From assembly GCF_000428985.1 (NCBI RefSeq), contig NZ_AUAZ01000004.1, forward strand, positions 1-64,000: a DNA stretch of 64,000 nucleotides, written 5' to 3'. Each line of letters starts with the position of its first letter. Positions within the stretch are counted from its first letter, which is position 1. Below, piece by piece: positions 39,101 to 47,415 of this stretch. This stretch comes from Marinobacterium litorale DSM 23545 (lineage in GTDB: Bacteria > Pseudomonadota > Gammaproteobacteria > Pseudomonadales > Balneatricaceae). Under the pieces are notes generated by a model. That model did no database searches. It worked only from the letters and a program-made list of their open reading frames with translations, and was not told the origin of the DNA. Both the position numbers and the translations under genes were made by a program.

Positions 39101-39810
39101 CGGTGATCGATACCGCCGGTATACATTACAAACCGATCAGCCAGCCCAAACTTAGCGCGAATATCTTGCTCTACATTGGGGTCAATAACCTGTGGATTAA
39201 AATCACTCCCAACCGCCGACGATATATTGAACACTGATTCAGAATTACTGCCGAGGTATTTAAGGGCCTCCCCGCGGGATGATTCCGATATGGCCAGAAG
39301 GAGATCCGCATGTTTTAACTGCGCTATTTTTTCGTCATACCATCGCGCCATCGCGGGGTTATCCAGGTAGGGCGAGCGGTGGATAAACGGTATTAAGTCA
39401 TACAGGATAACGCCCACCGGGATTCTGTGTACCAACCTTTTTACACCCGTTACACCTTCATCAGCAAAGCCTTCAAAAAGACTGGTTATCAAGAGAAAGT
39501 CCGGCGCCAAGCTGTGGATAAAACCCTCATATAGTTCTTCTGCACAGGCGTTTCTTGATTCGTTACCTGGATCGACGGAAGCTGTAGGCTGGACCGAGTA
39601 CCAGCAGTGGATTTTCGCTCGCCCCAATAACGGTTCAAACCGGTGCCTCAGCTCATCCACCGACTCACCGCTAGCACCGTTAAGGGCAAGCACGATGTCA
39701 TGACCCTTTACGGCACGGACCATCGCCTCCACCAGGGAACAGGTATACCTTCCTATGCCACGTGCCCGATTCTGCCCCTGAGCCCCTTGCATATCGATGA
39801 CGATTCTCAT
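36106..39810 (-). CDS. Triple-domain glycosyltransferase (three GT-B modules)
   Basis: 1,234 residues from ATG at 39810 (GGAGG seven bases upstream; a GTG one codon earlier is possible). Module 1 (about 1-400): IDMQGAQGQNRARGIGRYT and EGFGLPVLEAMSCGCPVLVSD near 320. Module 2 (about 415-800): KLAFVSPLPPERSGISHYSA and the divergent donor region RGETSASVLDCMNHG near 727. Module 3 (about 860-1234): LLVDVSELIKHDAGTGIQR and EGFGLPIIEAARHGLPIM near 1153. Such multi-module enzymes polymerise the repeats of ABC-exported O-antigens or S-layer glycans, each module making one linkage. No signal peptide is seen. The start overlaps the FkbM gene stop, so it is translated with the exporter. The sugar is unknown; rhamnose is a fair guess from the rml genes. 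Confidence 0.9.
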   Translation of the reverse strand: MRIVIDMQGAQGQNRARGIGRYTCSLVEAMVRAVKGHDIVLALNGASGESVDELRHRFEPLLGRAKIHCWYSVQPTASVDPGNESRNACAEELYEGFIHSLAPDFLLITSLFEGFADEGVTGVKRLVHRIPVGVILYDLIPFIHRSPYLDNPAMARWYDEKIAQLKHADLLLAISESSRGEALKYLGSNSESVFNISSAVGSDFNPQVIDPNVEQDIRAKFGLADRFVMYTGGIDHRKNIETLITAYAQVIKTVESPPPLVVVCHLGESDRSRLETQGRKQGLGERELVLTGFVSDDELLALYKLATLFVFPSWHEGFGLPVLEAMSCGCPVLVSDRSSLPEVVGREDLLFDPFSPESIAEKITELLANESKRRELAQYSLKRAACFSWSASAEKALAAIENCVESSPAPVLFAPSTKRPKLAFVSPLPPERSGISHYSAELLPELTAYFDIDVVVDQAGVSDPWICANCRVVDPQWLRDHASDYQAVLYHFGNSVFHQHMFELLEEVPGVVVLHDFYLSGVLAHREWLLSDDRPWSNALLASHGYPALAERYSAEDPAQTIWDYPANLPVLQNALGVVVHSEESLRLAQRWYGPEAASDWDLIPLLRTPAAAGREDRARARAQLGLSPGDFVVCSFGFLGMTKLNHELVKAWSCSELSKDPGARLIFVGDNDKGAYGRELEKLIDQAPIAANILITGWADEHQYNNYLQAADVGVQLRSLSRGETSASVLDCMNHGLATLVNANGSMADLPANAVYRLPDRFTVEQLASKLDEIYLAQQQRVETGERSAQHIRHHHNPKRCASLYAAAIERASRKRCGDPVQVIRQLRQSSHLSTLSKAGRLHLAECIDQTFPVRFDLKQLLVDVSELIKHDAGTGIQRVVRNILREWLNTPPEGYRIEPVYATESGDGYRYAARFSLEFLGAPSSSVTDDPVNVRPGDHFVGLDLAPKVVVANDDYYREMRRRGAFVTFIVYDLLCITHSDCFLPGAEAAFSRWLRVVQEADQAITISRAVKESLFAWLEQQADRGPSLDWFHLGVDEQGEFLPLKDRDESVVNALPEGEASFLMVGTIEPRKGHEEVLDAFEQLWKQNRNISLVIVGKQGWMVEQLARRLRNHSERGVRLFWLEGTTDTELEELYSTCDCLIANSRDEGFGLPIIEAARHGLPIMARDIAVFREVAGDGAFYFHTTAGSPLQDSIILWLEAYKDGTYPKPGSIRWNSWKESADQLLTKIMC

Positions 39811-41093
39811 CACGCCTCCTCCCTGTTCTCTATCTCCAATAGCTGAGCAAAACGCCTGGAACGCGCGGTCATGGTTTGAGCCGACGGGTCTAATCCGGCG
39901 CGGGGGGCTGACGCTGGTCTTGATTTAACCTGATAAATAATCCACTCATGAAGCGAAGGGAATCGCCTCAATAACTTTATCGCAAGGCCCTTTAACACGG
40001 GGCTGGATGCAACCTGGTTAGCAAGCCGGAAAATAACGCGACTTATTAAACGGCGAGTGCGACGGAGAATCTCTGCTCTGTTGAGTCCATGCACTTGACC
40101 AAAAGCTCGCTTGCCCAGGTCCAATGAGAAACGAAATGGATAGGTGAGCTTCCAGGCGGTACTGGATAGTACGCGATCTAAAGCCGCCATCGCTTCTTGC
40201 CTATGGCGGTGCACCTCTTCATATTTCTGCTCAAGCACCAAGAGCTGTTTCTCCAGATCAGCGCTCTCCTCCTGGTAACGCGCCTGCTCTTCACGTAGAC
40301 GTGCGATTTCTTGATTGGCATGGTTCAATCGCGCGAGCGTATCATGGCGCTGAACAGTTTCTTCGTGAAGCTGCGCTTTCCAGTGATCGGAGAAAGAGTT
40401 GGAAGCCGTACCGCTCAGTGAAAAATGATCAAACACATTGGGCGGGGTTGATAGTAAAGTACTGAGTTCAAGACGCGACTGATGAAGGTAGAATCTGTTC
40501 ACACCATCGAAGTAGACGAACTGATATCCCTTTTTGATGATCAGCGACTCCCACCCCTGAAAAGCTTCCGTCTTGCTGCCTGGCAATGTGCTTTCCACAA
40601 CCACAACCCAAGGGCGGATGCTGGATTCTCGCCAGCTTGCCAATACCGACTTTTCCATCCCTTCTACATCGATTTTGAGCCATAGCGGCTCGCTTCCATC
40701 CGCCATGGACAAAAAAACTTCATCCAGTGATATACGAGGGACGCGAATTTCACTACAGGTATACCCGGCCTTACGATGTAAAGCCGCCACTTCAGGGTTA
40801 CCGGTGGATAGTCCGGTTTCATCGAACCGGTAAAACAGCAGTTCGCCTGGCTCCGAATCGACAGCCGCCTCGATCACTTGCTCATCAGGACGGGCAAGCC
40901 TGAGCTTCTCGGCGTATTGAGGTGAGGCTTCGATATGAATACCACGCCAACCTTTCTCGTAGAACAACTGACTCACAGAATCTATTAAAGGATCCTGTGC
41001 GCCGATATCGATGTAACACCCGGGCCCGAATTCGCCCAACGTGCGCCATAAAATCACATCTTCAAAGTTTTGTGCATAGGAGGTAATTGTCAT
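39810..41093 (-). CDS. FkbM methyltransferase fused to a coiled coil
   Basis: 427 residues. Residues about 1-205 are an FkbM-type SAM methyltransferase: SYAQNFEDVILWRTL, CYIDIGAQDP, GWRGIHIEASP and LKIDVEGMEKSVL. Residues about 236-314 form a long coiled coil rich in Glu, Arg, Gln and Leu. Then comes SSTAWKLTYPFRFSLDLGKR and a basic amphipathic C-terminus, as found in membrane-associated glycan enzymes. Its ATG overlaps the wzt stop (ATGA) and its stop overlaps the start of the triple glycosyltransferase. By analogy with WbdD of E. coli O9a (methyl cap plus coiled-coil ruler), it may terminate the chain and set its length; the catalytic family differs, so this is inference. Confidence 0.85.
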   Translation of the reverse strand: MTITSYAQNFEDVILWRTLGEFGPGCYIDIGAQDPLIDSVSQLFYEKGWRGIHIEASPQYAEKLRLARPDEQVIEAAVDSEPGELLFYRFDETGLSTGNPEVAALHRKAGYTCSEIRVPRISLDEVFLSMADGSEPLWLKIDVEGMEKSVLASWRESSIRPWVVVVESTLPGSKTEAFQGWESLIIKKGYQFVYFDGVNRFYLHQSRLELSTLLSTPPNVFDHFSLSGTASNSFSDHWKAQLHEETVQRHDTLARLNHANQEIARLREEQARYQEESADLEKQLLVLEQKYEEVHRHRQEAMAALDRVLSSTAWKLTYPFRFSLDLGKRAFGQVHGLNRAEILRRTRRLISRVIFRLANQVASSPVLKGLAIKLLRRFPSLHEWIIYQVKSRPASAPRAGLDPSAQTMTARSRRFAQLLEIENREEA

Positions 41094-42313
41094 CGACGTG
41101 TAATCTCTATCTTGGGATCCATCCAGTTACAACCGGCAAAATGTGTTTTATTAATATTCACCACATTAAAAACAAGCGCGAGGTCACGCCATTCATAATT
41201 GTCGACCAAATGGCTATCTGTGCTCACGAGGGCCGTCTGTACGGAGTAGTTACCAAACCCTAGATTCGCATCGAAAACACATTCAAAGCAAACGCATTCT
41301 CCTTGCGTTAAATCTGTTAGAACCTGATCCTTTAAAAAAGTATTAGTGCCATAAATCACCTGGCCTAGCCTGTCCTTTATACCGTATCCTAAAACCAACC
41401 TTGGTATATTCTTGTTCACTTGAACGTCAACGTGCAGGGTGACTCTTTCTCCCACGTTTACAACCTCGATACGCTCCCCCGCTTCATTTGACAGGAATAT
41501 ATCGACAACAGTGGCTTCTCCGGTACCTGAAACCGTTTTCGTTTGCCCCGATTCGCTCTTCGTCTGCTCAATCTTATAATTTGCTCTCTCTGCCAAGAGC
41601 GCGTTGTAGTAATCCATCACCTCCTCTGGGCCTGCCTCCATTTCGAGAGTCCCCTTATTTAACAGGATGGCTCGATCACAAATACTCTGAATTGCTTGTT
41701 TATCATGCGAGACAAGTAACAGAGTCGTACCCTCCTCTCTAAAGCGACGTATCCTATCGAAACTTTTATGTTGGAAATATGCATCACCCACAGATAAGGC
41801 TTCGTCCACAATCAGAACATCGGGACGCGTCGCTGTCGCCACGCTGAAAGCCAATCTCATCTGCATACCACTCGAGTAGGTGCGTACAGGCTGATCTATA
41901 TAGCTACCAATCTCAGCAAAAGCCTCTACCTCCGGCATCAAAGCCGTTATCTCCTCAAGACGATAACCTAATAGCTGAGCAGACATAATTGCATTCTGCC
42001 GACCCGTAAAGTCAGGATGGAACCCCATACCCAACTCGAGCAAAGCAGCCACCTTCCCTTCCACGTTCACACATCCGGCAGTCGGCTGGGTCGTTCCTGT
42101 AATCAGCTTTAGCAGCGTACTTTTACCCGCTCCATTAATACCAATAATTCCAACAGCTTCGCCGGGAAACACGGTAAACTGGATATCTTTTAAAACCCAA
42201 TGCAACTTATGCTGTGGACGGACGGACGGAAGCACCCACTCTTTCAACCGCGCCCAACGGTTGGGATAACTTTTATAAGCCTTACCCAGACCGCTTACTT
42301 GTATTTTCCCCAT
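41090..42313 (-). CDS. wzt: ABC exporter ATPase for surface glycan, with C-terminal substrate domain
   Basis: 407 residues. Residues 1-250 are the nucleotide-binding domain: Walker A GINGAGKST near residue 57, signature YSSGMQMRLAFS, Walker B VLIVDEALSVGD and the LLLVSHD switch. Residues about 270-407 form the extra beta-sandwich domain found in Wzt proteins that read the capped end of O-polysaccharide. It works at the inner membrane with Wzm to move undecaprenyl-linked glycan out of the cytoplasm. It overlaps wzm by one base (TAATG) and the FkbM gene by four. The extra domain suggests the exported glycan is made to full length and capped before transport. Confidence 0.93.
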   Translation of the reverse strand: MGKIQVSGLGKAYKSYPNRWARLKEWVLPSVRPQHKLHWVLKDIQFTVFPGEAVGIIGINGAGKSTLLKLITGTTQPTAGCVNVEGKVAALLELGMGFHPDFTGRQNAIMSAQLLGYRLEEITALMPEVEAFAEIGSYIDQPVRTYSSGMQMRLAFSVATATRPDVLIVDEALSVGDAYFQHKSFDRIRRFREEGTTLLLVSHDKQAIQSICDRAILLNKGTLEMEAGPEEVMDYYNALLAERANYKIEQTKSESGQTKTVSGTGEATVVDIFLSNEAGERIEVVNVGERVTLHVDVQVNKNIPRLVLGYGIKDRLGQVIYGTNTFLKDQVLTDLTQGECVCFECVFDANLGFGNYSVQTALVSTDSHLVDNYEWRDLALVFNVVNINKTHFAGCNWMDPKIEITRR

Positions 42314-43107
42314 TACAACTCATCCACGATATCGCCGGAGTTTCGCTTAAAAAGCCTCAAACCCAGTGCACATAAAGTAAGCCCTACGACGAAGACAGCG
42401 CCAACCCCGTCCCAATTCGGTGACAACCCTTGCACTAACACACGTTGGTAACTTCCAACCAACTGGTATAGCGGATTAAAGTTCATCAAGTACCTGACAT
42501 ATTCGGGAAGAATAGATACCGGATATACGATGGGAGTCAACCAGAACCAAAACTGCAGGACCACATTTGTCATCTGACCCACATCACGAAAGAAAACATT
42601 AAGCACTCCGATAACCATACCCAAGCCAACAGAAAATACGAGCTGGACGATTAGCACTGGAATAATTTGAATAAAAACCAAACCGGGAAAACTCGAAGAT
42701 AAGACGAGAAAGACAAGAAAAAGAGAGAAAATGATACAAAAATTAAGTCCGGCCGAACCCACTAACACAACAGGCAAACAAAGCCGCGGAAAACTCACTT
42801 TTTTTAGAAGATTCGAGTTATCTATAAATACGTTTTGAAAACGGGATACAACCTCGACGAAGAATCCCCAGGTCAACAGACCTGCACACAGGTAAATACT
42901 GTAACCAAAGGTATTATCCACCTCTGGAAGCCTTGTTTTCATCACCTGAGAAAAAACCAACGTATAGACAAGAATCATACTTAAAGGCTGTATAAAAACC
43001 CAAGAAACACCAAGCAAAGAGTTCAGATATTTAGTCTGAAACTCCCTTTTAATGCTTCCTAAAACAAAACCTCTATATAGCCAGAGAACTTTTATCAGTG
43101 AGATCAC
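42313..43107 (-). CDS. wzm: ABC exporter permease for surface glycan
   Basis: 264 residues, ABC-2 type permease with six predicted membrane spans. Recognisable are LLGVSWVFIQPLSMILVYTL (first span), LLTWGFFVEVVSRFQNVF, NVFFRDVGQM (cytoplasmic loop) and FWFWLTPIVYP. It partners Wzt in exporting lipid-linked polysaccharide. It is the first gene of the leftward exporter operon, behind an extended -10 element and just past the pnp terminator. Its DNA has long A-rich runs unlike the flanking housekeeping genes. Confidence 0.93.
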   Translation of the reverse strand: MISLIKVLWLYRGFVLGSIKREFQTKYLNSLLGVSWVFIQPLSMILVYTLVFSQVMKTRLPEVDNTFGYSIYLCAGLLTWGFFVEVVSRFQNVFIDNSNLLKKVSFPRLCLPVVLVGSAGLNFCIIFSLFLVFLVLSSSFPGLVFIQIIPVLIVQLVFSVGLGMVIGVLNVFFRDVGQMTNVVLQFWFWLTPIVYPVSILPEYVRYLMNFNPLYQLVGSYQRVLVQGLSPNWDGVGAVFVVGLTLCALGLRLFKRNSGDIVDEL

Positions 43108-43157
43108 TGTCGCACATCCTTAATCAAGGCTCTAATCCAACTTGACATACGGCCATT

Positions 43158-43163
43158 ATTCTA
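43158..43163 (-). promoter_or_regulatory. Candidate extended -10 element before wzm
   Basis: Read leftward, TGGTAGAAT contains an extended -10 (TGn before TAGAAT), 50 bases before the wzm ATG. The -35 region is weak. It lies between the pnp terminator and wzm, so it fits an independent exporter operon. Confidence 0.4.
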
Positions 43164-43224
43164 CCAGCACTACGCGCAAAACTTACAGCACAGCCCCACA
43201 TCAATGTTCTTATTTGCCTATAAC

Positions 43225-43259
43225 AAAAAACCTCCGTCGCTTTCGCTCAGGAGGTTTTT
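43225..43259 (-). terminator. Rho-independent terminator after pnp
   Basis: Read leftward, CCTCC pairs with GGAGG around an inner GC-GAAA-GC hairpin and is followed by six T; flanking A/T runs make it look bidirectional. It closes the rimP-pnp operon and separates it from wzm. Confidence 0.85.
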
Positions 43260-43289
43260 ATCTGTAGCCCGGCTACCTATAAATGCTAA

Positions 43290-45389
43290 TCAGCCACCCA
43301 CGGACTCATCCTCTTCCATATCTTTCATGGAGAGTTTGATACGACCGCGCACGTCCACATCCAGTACCTTAACCTTGACCATGTCATCCATGTTCACGTA
43401 ATCGGTCACTTTGTTGACGCGCTCTTTGGCGATCTGGGAGATGTGAACCAGGCCATCTTTACCCGGCAGGATGTTAACGAATGCACCGAAGTCTTCGATA
43501 CGCACAACCTTGCCTTCGTAGATCTTGCCCACTTCCGCTTCAGCGGTGATCGCCATAACGCGATCCAGCGCGGCTTTACCCTTGGCCTTGTCGTCAGCGT
43601 AGATGCGGACGGTGCCGTCATCTTCGATATCGATCATGGCGCCGGTCTCTTCGGTCAGAGAGCGGATAGTCGCGCCGCCTTTACCGATCAGATCACGGAT
43701 CTTCTCCGGGTTGATCTTCAGCAGCTGCATGGCCGGTGCGTTATCCGGCAGTTCCGGACGGGCGTAACCGATAACCTGTGCCATCTCTTTGAGGATGTGC
43801 TTACGGGCTTCGTGCGCCTGCTCCAGGGCGATCTCCATGATCTCTTCGGTGATACCGGTGATCTTGATATCCATCTGCAGGGCGGTCACGCCCGCTTCGG
43901 TACCGGCTACCTTGAAGTCCATGTCGCCGAGGTGATCTTCGTCACCGAGGATGTCGGTGAGAACGGCAAAGCGATCGTTCTCTTTCACCAGACCCATGGC
44001 GATGCCGGCAACCGGCGCCTTCAGCGGCACACCTGCATCCATCATGGACAGGGACGCACCGCAGACAGAAGCCATGGAGCTGGAACCGTTGGATTCAGTG
44101 ATCTCGGACACGATACGGATGGTGTACGGGAACTCTTCCTGGGTCGGCAGAACGGCGGCAACACCACGACGCGCCAGACGACCGTGACCGATTTCACGAC
44201 GGCCTGCACCACCCATACGACCGGCTTCACCGACTGAATAGGGAGGGAAGTTGTAGTGCAGCATGAACGGATCTTTACGCTCGCCTTCCAGGGCATCGAT
44301 GATCTGCTGGTCGCGGCTGGTACCCAGCGTACAGGTCGCAATCGCCTGAGTTTCGCCACGGGTGAACAGGGCGGAACCGTGAACGCCCTGGAGCAGGTCG
44401 ATCTCGACGCTGATCGGACGTACGGTCTTGGTGTCACGGCCGTCGATACGCGGCTGACCGTCGATGATGCGGTTACGGACGATCTCTTTTTCCAGGGAGC
44501 TGAAGATGCCGGCCACTTCTTTGCTGCTCGGGCCTTCTTCTGCCGCGAGGGCTTCGACCACCTGGCTGCGCAGTTCGCTCAGGGCGTTCTGACGCTGCAT
44601 TTTGTCCGCCACCTGATAAGCCGCTTCGATACCCGCACCCGCCTTCTCGCGAACCTGGGCGATCAGCGCTTCGTTCTTCTCGGCCGGGGCCCATTCCCAC
44701 TTCGCCTTGCCGGCTTCAGCCACCAGCTCATTAATCGCGGAAACGACAACCTGCATCTCCTGGTGCGCAAACAGAACCGCGCCCAGCATCTCATCTTCGG
44801 TCAGCTCCTGCGCTTCCGATTCAACCATCAGCACCGCGTCGGAGGTACCGGCGACAACCATGTCGAGCTCGGACGCAGCCAGCTCTTCAAAGGTCGGGTT
44901 GAGGATGTAACCCTGTGCTTCGGTGAAACCGACGCGGGCACCGCCGATCGGGCCCAGGAACGGCAGACCTGAGATGGCCAGCGCCGCAGAGGTACCGATC
45001 ATGGCCGCGATATCCGGATCGTTGACCTTGTCCGCAGACATAACGGTACAAACGACCTGAACTTCATTCATAAAGCCTTTCGGGAACAGCGGACGGATCG
45101 GACGGTCGATCAGGCGCGAGGTCAGCGTTTCCTTCTCGGTGGGACGCGCTTCACGCTTGAAGAAGCCACCGGGGATACGGCCGACCGCGTAGTATTTTTC
45201 CTGGTAGTGCACGGACAGAGGGAAGAAATCCTGCCCCTCTTTCATCTCTTTGGCACCGACAACGGTACACAGTACCTGCACACCGCCCATGGTCACCATG
45301 ACCGCACCGGTGGCCTGACGCGCGACCTTGCCGGTTTCGAGGGTTACAGTGTGGTTGCCGTACTGGAATGTTTTTGTAATCGCTTGCAC
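43290..45389 (-). CDS. pnp: Polyribonucleotide nucleotidyltransferase (PNPase)
   Basis: Phosphorolytic 3'-5' exoribonuclease, core of the RNA degradosome, cytoplasmic homotrimer. The 699-residue protein has two RNase PH-like halves ([20 protein letters not shown] in the first; [13 protein letters not shown] in the second). A KH domain lies near 553-615 ([14 protein letters not shown]) and an S1 domain near 620-690 ([20 protein letters not shown]). Length is standard. It lies 231 bases after rpsO, a gap with stable hairpins of the sort through which PNPase controls its own message in E. coli. Confidence 0.98.
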   Translation of the reverse strand: MQAITKTFQYGNHTVTLETGKVARQATGAVMVTMGGVQVLCTVVGAKEMKEGQDFFPLSVHYQEKYYAVGRIPGGFFKREARPTEKETLTSRLIDRPIRPLFPKGFMNEVQVVCTVMSADKVNDPDIAAMIGTSAALAISGLPFLGPIGGARVGFTEAQGYILNPTFEELAASELDMVVAGTSDAVLMVESEAQELTEDEMLGAVLFAHQEMQVVVSAINELVAEAGKAKWEWAPAEKNEALIAQVREKAGAGIEAAYQVADKMQRQNALSELRSQVVEALAAEEGPSSKEVAGIFSSLEKEIVRNRIIDGQPRIDGRDTKTVRPISVEIDLLQGVHGSALFTRGETQAIATCTLGTSRDQQIIDALEGERKDPFMLHYNFPPYSVGEAGRMGGAGRREIGHGRLARRGVAAVLPTQEEFPYTIRIVSEITESNGSSSMASVCGASLSMMDAGVPLKAPVAGIAMGLVKENDRFAVLTDILGDEDHLGDMDFKVAGTEAGVTALQMDIKITGITEEIMEIALEQAHEARKHILKEMAQVIGYARPELPDNAPAMQLLKINPEKIRDLIGKGGATIRSLTEETGAMIDIEDDGTVRIYADDKAKGKAALDRVMAITAEAEVGKIYEGKVVRIEDFGAFVNILPGKDGLVHISQIAKERVNKVTDYVNMDDMVKVKVLDVDVRGRIKLSMKDMEEDESVGG

Positions 45390-45551
45390 GGTTTTGATTC
45401 CTCATCGATTTAAATGCGGTGTCCGAGGTGACCAACCATGCCATCTTTGAAGCCTGTACTCAGTTGGATACCGTCTGGCGAGTGCCTTGAGGGGTACACA
45501 AGTGAGTACGGGCTTGATGATTGAGTCTACCGCCGTTTCACCGCGGTTGTA

Positions 45552-45606
45552 GATATCCGTGATGGATATCCGATAAAGCGATAGGCCGGGCAGTGCCCGG
45601 CCTATC
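45552..45606 (-). promoter_or_regulatory. rpsO-pnp intergenic stem-loops
   Basis: A perfect inverted repeat GATAGGCCGGG/CCCGGCCTATC at 45580-45606 with a five-base loop lies 15 bases after the rpsO stop, and a seven-base stem GATATCC/GGATATC at 45552-45570 follows. The first resembles the partial terminator after rpsO in E. coli (its T run here is poor). The second falls in the pnp leader, where E. coli uses RNase III cutting and PNPase autocontrol. Confidence 0.6.
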
Positions 45607-45620
45607 TCGGGAAAACCCGA

Positions 45621-45890
45621 TTAGCGACGCAGACCCAGACGCCCGATCAACTCGAGGTAGCGGTCAGCATCTTTGTTCTTCAGGTAGTCCAGCAGCTTAC
45701 GACGCTGGTTAACCATCCGAATCAGACCACGACGTGAGTGGTGATCCTGCTTGTGCGATTTGAAGTGATCCTGCAGGCCTGTGATGTTGGCGGTCAGCAG
45801 TGCAACCTGCACTTCCGGGGAACCGGTATCGCCTTCACCACGACCAAAATCTGCAACGATCTGTGCTTTCTGTTCAACGCTCAGAGACAT
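45621..45890 (-). CDS. rpsO: 30S ribosomal protein S15
   Basis: 89 residues, full length. It binds 16S rRNA in the central domain of the small subunit. Recognisable are [37 protein letters not shown] and the C-terminal [17 protein letters not shown] lies seven bases before the ATG. The order truB-rpsO-pnp is conserved in gammaproteobacteria. Confidence 0.98.
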   Translation of the reverse strand: MSLSVEQKAQIVADFGRGEGDTGSPEVQVALLTANITGLQDHFKSHKQDHHSRRGLIRMVNQRRKLLDYLKNKDADRYLELIGRLGLRR

Positions 45891-45992
45891 AATTGTGCTC
45901 CTGTTTAATATGCACGCGGTAGCTCGTCAGTATTGGAGTACTCGCGGGTTGATAGTCGCGCTGCACCGAGCATATTTTCAGTACAGCGTCGA

Positions 45993-46012
45993 AGTACCGG
46001 TTAACCGGCACT
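45993..46012. other. Inverted repeat between truB and rpsO
   Basis: AGTACCGG/CCGGCACT with a TTAA loop, six bases past the truB stop. The T run is on the rightward strand (CTGTTTTTT), so in the leftward direction of the genes it is not a standard terminator; it may be an mRNA-processing or protective stem. Confidence 0.45.
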
Positions 46013-46017
46013 GTTTT

Positions 46018-46971
46018 TTACTCCGGGGCGGTACTCATCAAGCGACGGGGCTTGAGTTCACCGGCCTCGGAAATCTGGCCGACACCGATAAAACGCTCGG
46101 TGCCTGCTACAAATAATCTGACCTCCCCCTCGGGGGCGTCGAAACGCTGGTTGCAACCCTGGCCACACTGTAGCCGATGCGCCTGCTCCTCGCTCAACTC
46201 CAGTGACGGCAGTTCGGCGATTGCAGTCCAGGGGGGCAATAATAACTGATCCAGACGCCCATGTATGCACTCCTGATCATCTCCCTCACCCGGCTCCGCC
46301 ACCGCCTGCAACTGCTCCAGCGTCATCATCATCGGCGCCTTGAAGGGGCCGGTTTCGAGACGCCTGAGTACGGACACATGAGCACCGCAGTCGAGCAACA
46401 ACCCCAGGTCTTCGACGATGCTGCGGATGTAGGTGCCTTTGGAGCAATACACCTCCAGGTCGATCTCATCGTCACGCAGTGCCAGCAGGCGTATCTCGTG
46501 GATACGCACGCGGCGCGGCTTCACCTCGACCTGAACACCCTGGCGAGCCAGTTTATACAGTGGCTGCCCATTATGCTTCAGCGCCGAATACATCGACGGA
46601 ACCTGCTCGATTTCACCGGTAAAGTGATCGGCCAGCAGTTGCTCGACCCGCTCTACCGACAAATCCGGGGGTAACGGCCGGGTTTCAATAACCGCACCGT
46701 CTGCATCACTGCTGTCGGTACGCACACCCAGTTTTGCCGTGGTCTGATAGCGCTTATCGGATTCGAGCAGATACTGGGAGAATTTGGTTGCCTCACCCAG
46801 GCAGATCGGCAGCATGCCGGTTGCCAGTGGATCGAGCGCGCCGGTATGGCCGGCCTTGGCCGCACCGTAGATCCGTTTAACGCGCTGCAAAGCCCCGTTG
46901 GAGGACAGCCCGGGCGGCTTATCAAGCAAAAAAACGCCGTCGATGCGGCGTCCTTTTGGTTTACGCGCCAT
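46018..46971 (-). CDS. truB: tRNA pseudouridine(55) synthase
   Basis: Makes the universal pseudouridine 55 in the tRNA T-loop. The 317-residue protein begins with RRIDGVFLLDKPPGLSSN. It has the catalytic motif GHTGALDPLATGML near residue 42 (Asp nucleophile) and YCSKGTYIRSIVEDLG. The C-terminal PUA-like part is present. It starts two bases after rbfA, so the two are coupled. Confidence 0.97.
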   Translation of the reverse strand: MARKPKGRRIDGVFLLDKPPGLSSNGALQRVKRIYGAAKAGHTGALDPLATGMLPICLGEATKFSQYLLESDKRYQTTAKLGVRTDSSDADGAVIETRPLPPDLSVERVEQLLADHFTGEIEQVPSMYSALKHNGQPLYKLARQGVQVEVKPRRVRIHEIRLLALRDDEIDLEVYCSKGTYIRSIVEDLGLLLDCGAHVSVLRRLETGPFKAPMMMTLEQLQAVAEPGEGDDQECIHGRLDQLLLPPWTAIAELPSLELSEEQAHRLQCGQGCNQRFDAPEGEVRLFVAGTERFIGVGQISEAGELKPRRLMSTAPE

Positions 46972-46973
46972 GC

Positions 46974-47387
46974 TTATTTTCCTTCCGGATCTTCGTCGTC
47001 GGCATCAGGATCGCGCTTGCTCTCCTTCTGGTACGCACTTTCGATCAGGCTGTGAAGCCTGCGTCCGCGCTCAATGCTTTCATCGAAGTGGAACCGCAAC
47101 TGAGGCATCACGCGCAGCTTGATCCCTCGCGCCAGTTCGGCACGCAGAAACCCCGCCGCGTTACCCAGCACCTTCAGGGACGCGTCGACTGCTTCCGACT
47201 CCCCCTGGTCACCCAGGGGCAGTACGGTAATGTAGATATCAGCGTAGCCAAGGTCCTTACTGACCTTGGCGTGACTGATGGTAACCATACCCAGGCGCGG
47301 ATCCTTGATCTCGCGCTGGATGAGGACGGCCAGATCACGCTGGATCTGGTCCGCCACCCGGTCGGTTCGTTTGAACTCTCGTGCCAT
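46974..47387 (-). CDS. rbfA: Ribosome-binding factor A
   Basis: Late maturation factor of the 30S subunit and cold-shock helper; a KH-like RNA-binding fold. The 137-residue protein has RVADQIQRDLAVLIQREIKD, RLGMVTISHAKVSKDLGYAD and LRVMPQLRFHFDESIERG. It sits between infB and truB as in other gammaproteobacteria, 28 bases after infB. Confidence 0.97.
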   Translation of the reverse strand: MAREFKRTDRVADQIQRDLAVLIQREIKDPRLGMVTISHAKVSKDLGYADIYITVLPLGDQGESEAVDASLKVLGNAAGFLRAELARGIKLRVMPQLRFHFDESIERGRRLHSLIESAYQKESKRDPDADDEDPEGK

Positions 47388-47415
47388 GTGGCTTTCGTTC
47401 TACCTCAATCAGTGA

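Noticed and set aside
36106-39810. Three separate glycosyltransferase genes instead of one
   Set aside because: There is no stop, start signal or frame change between the modules.
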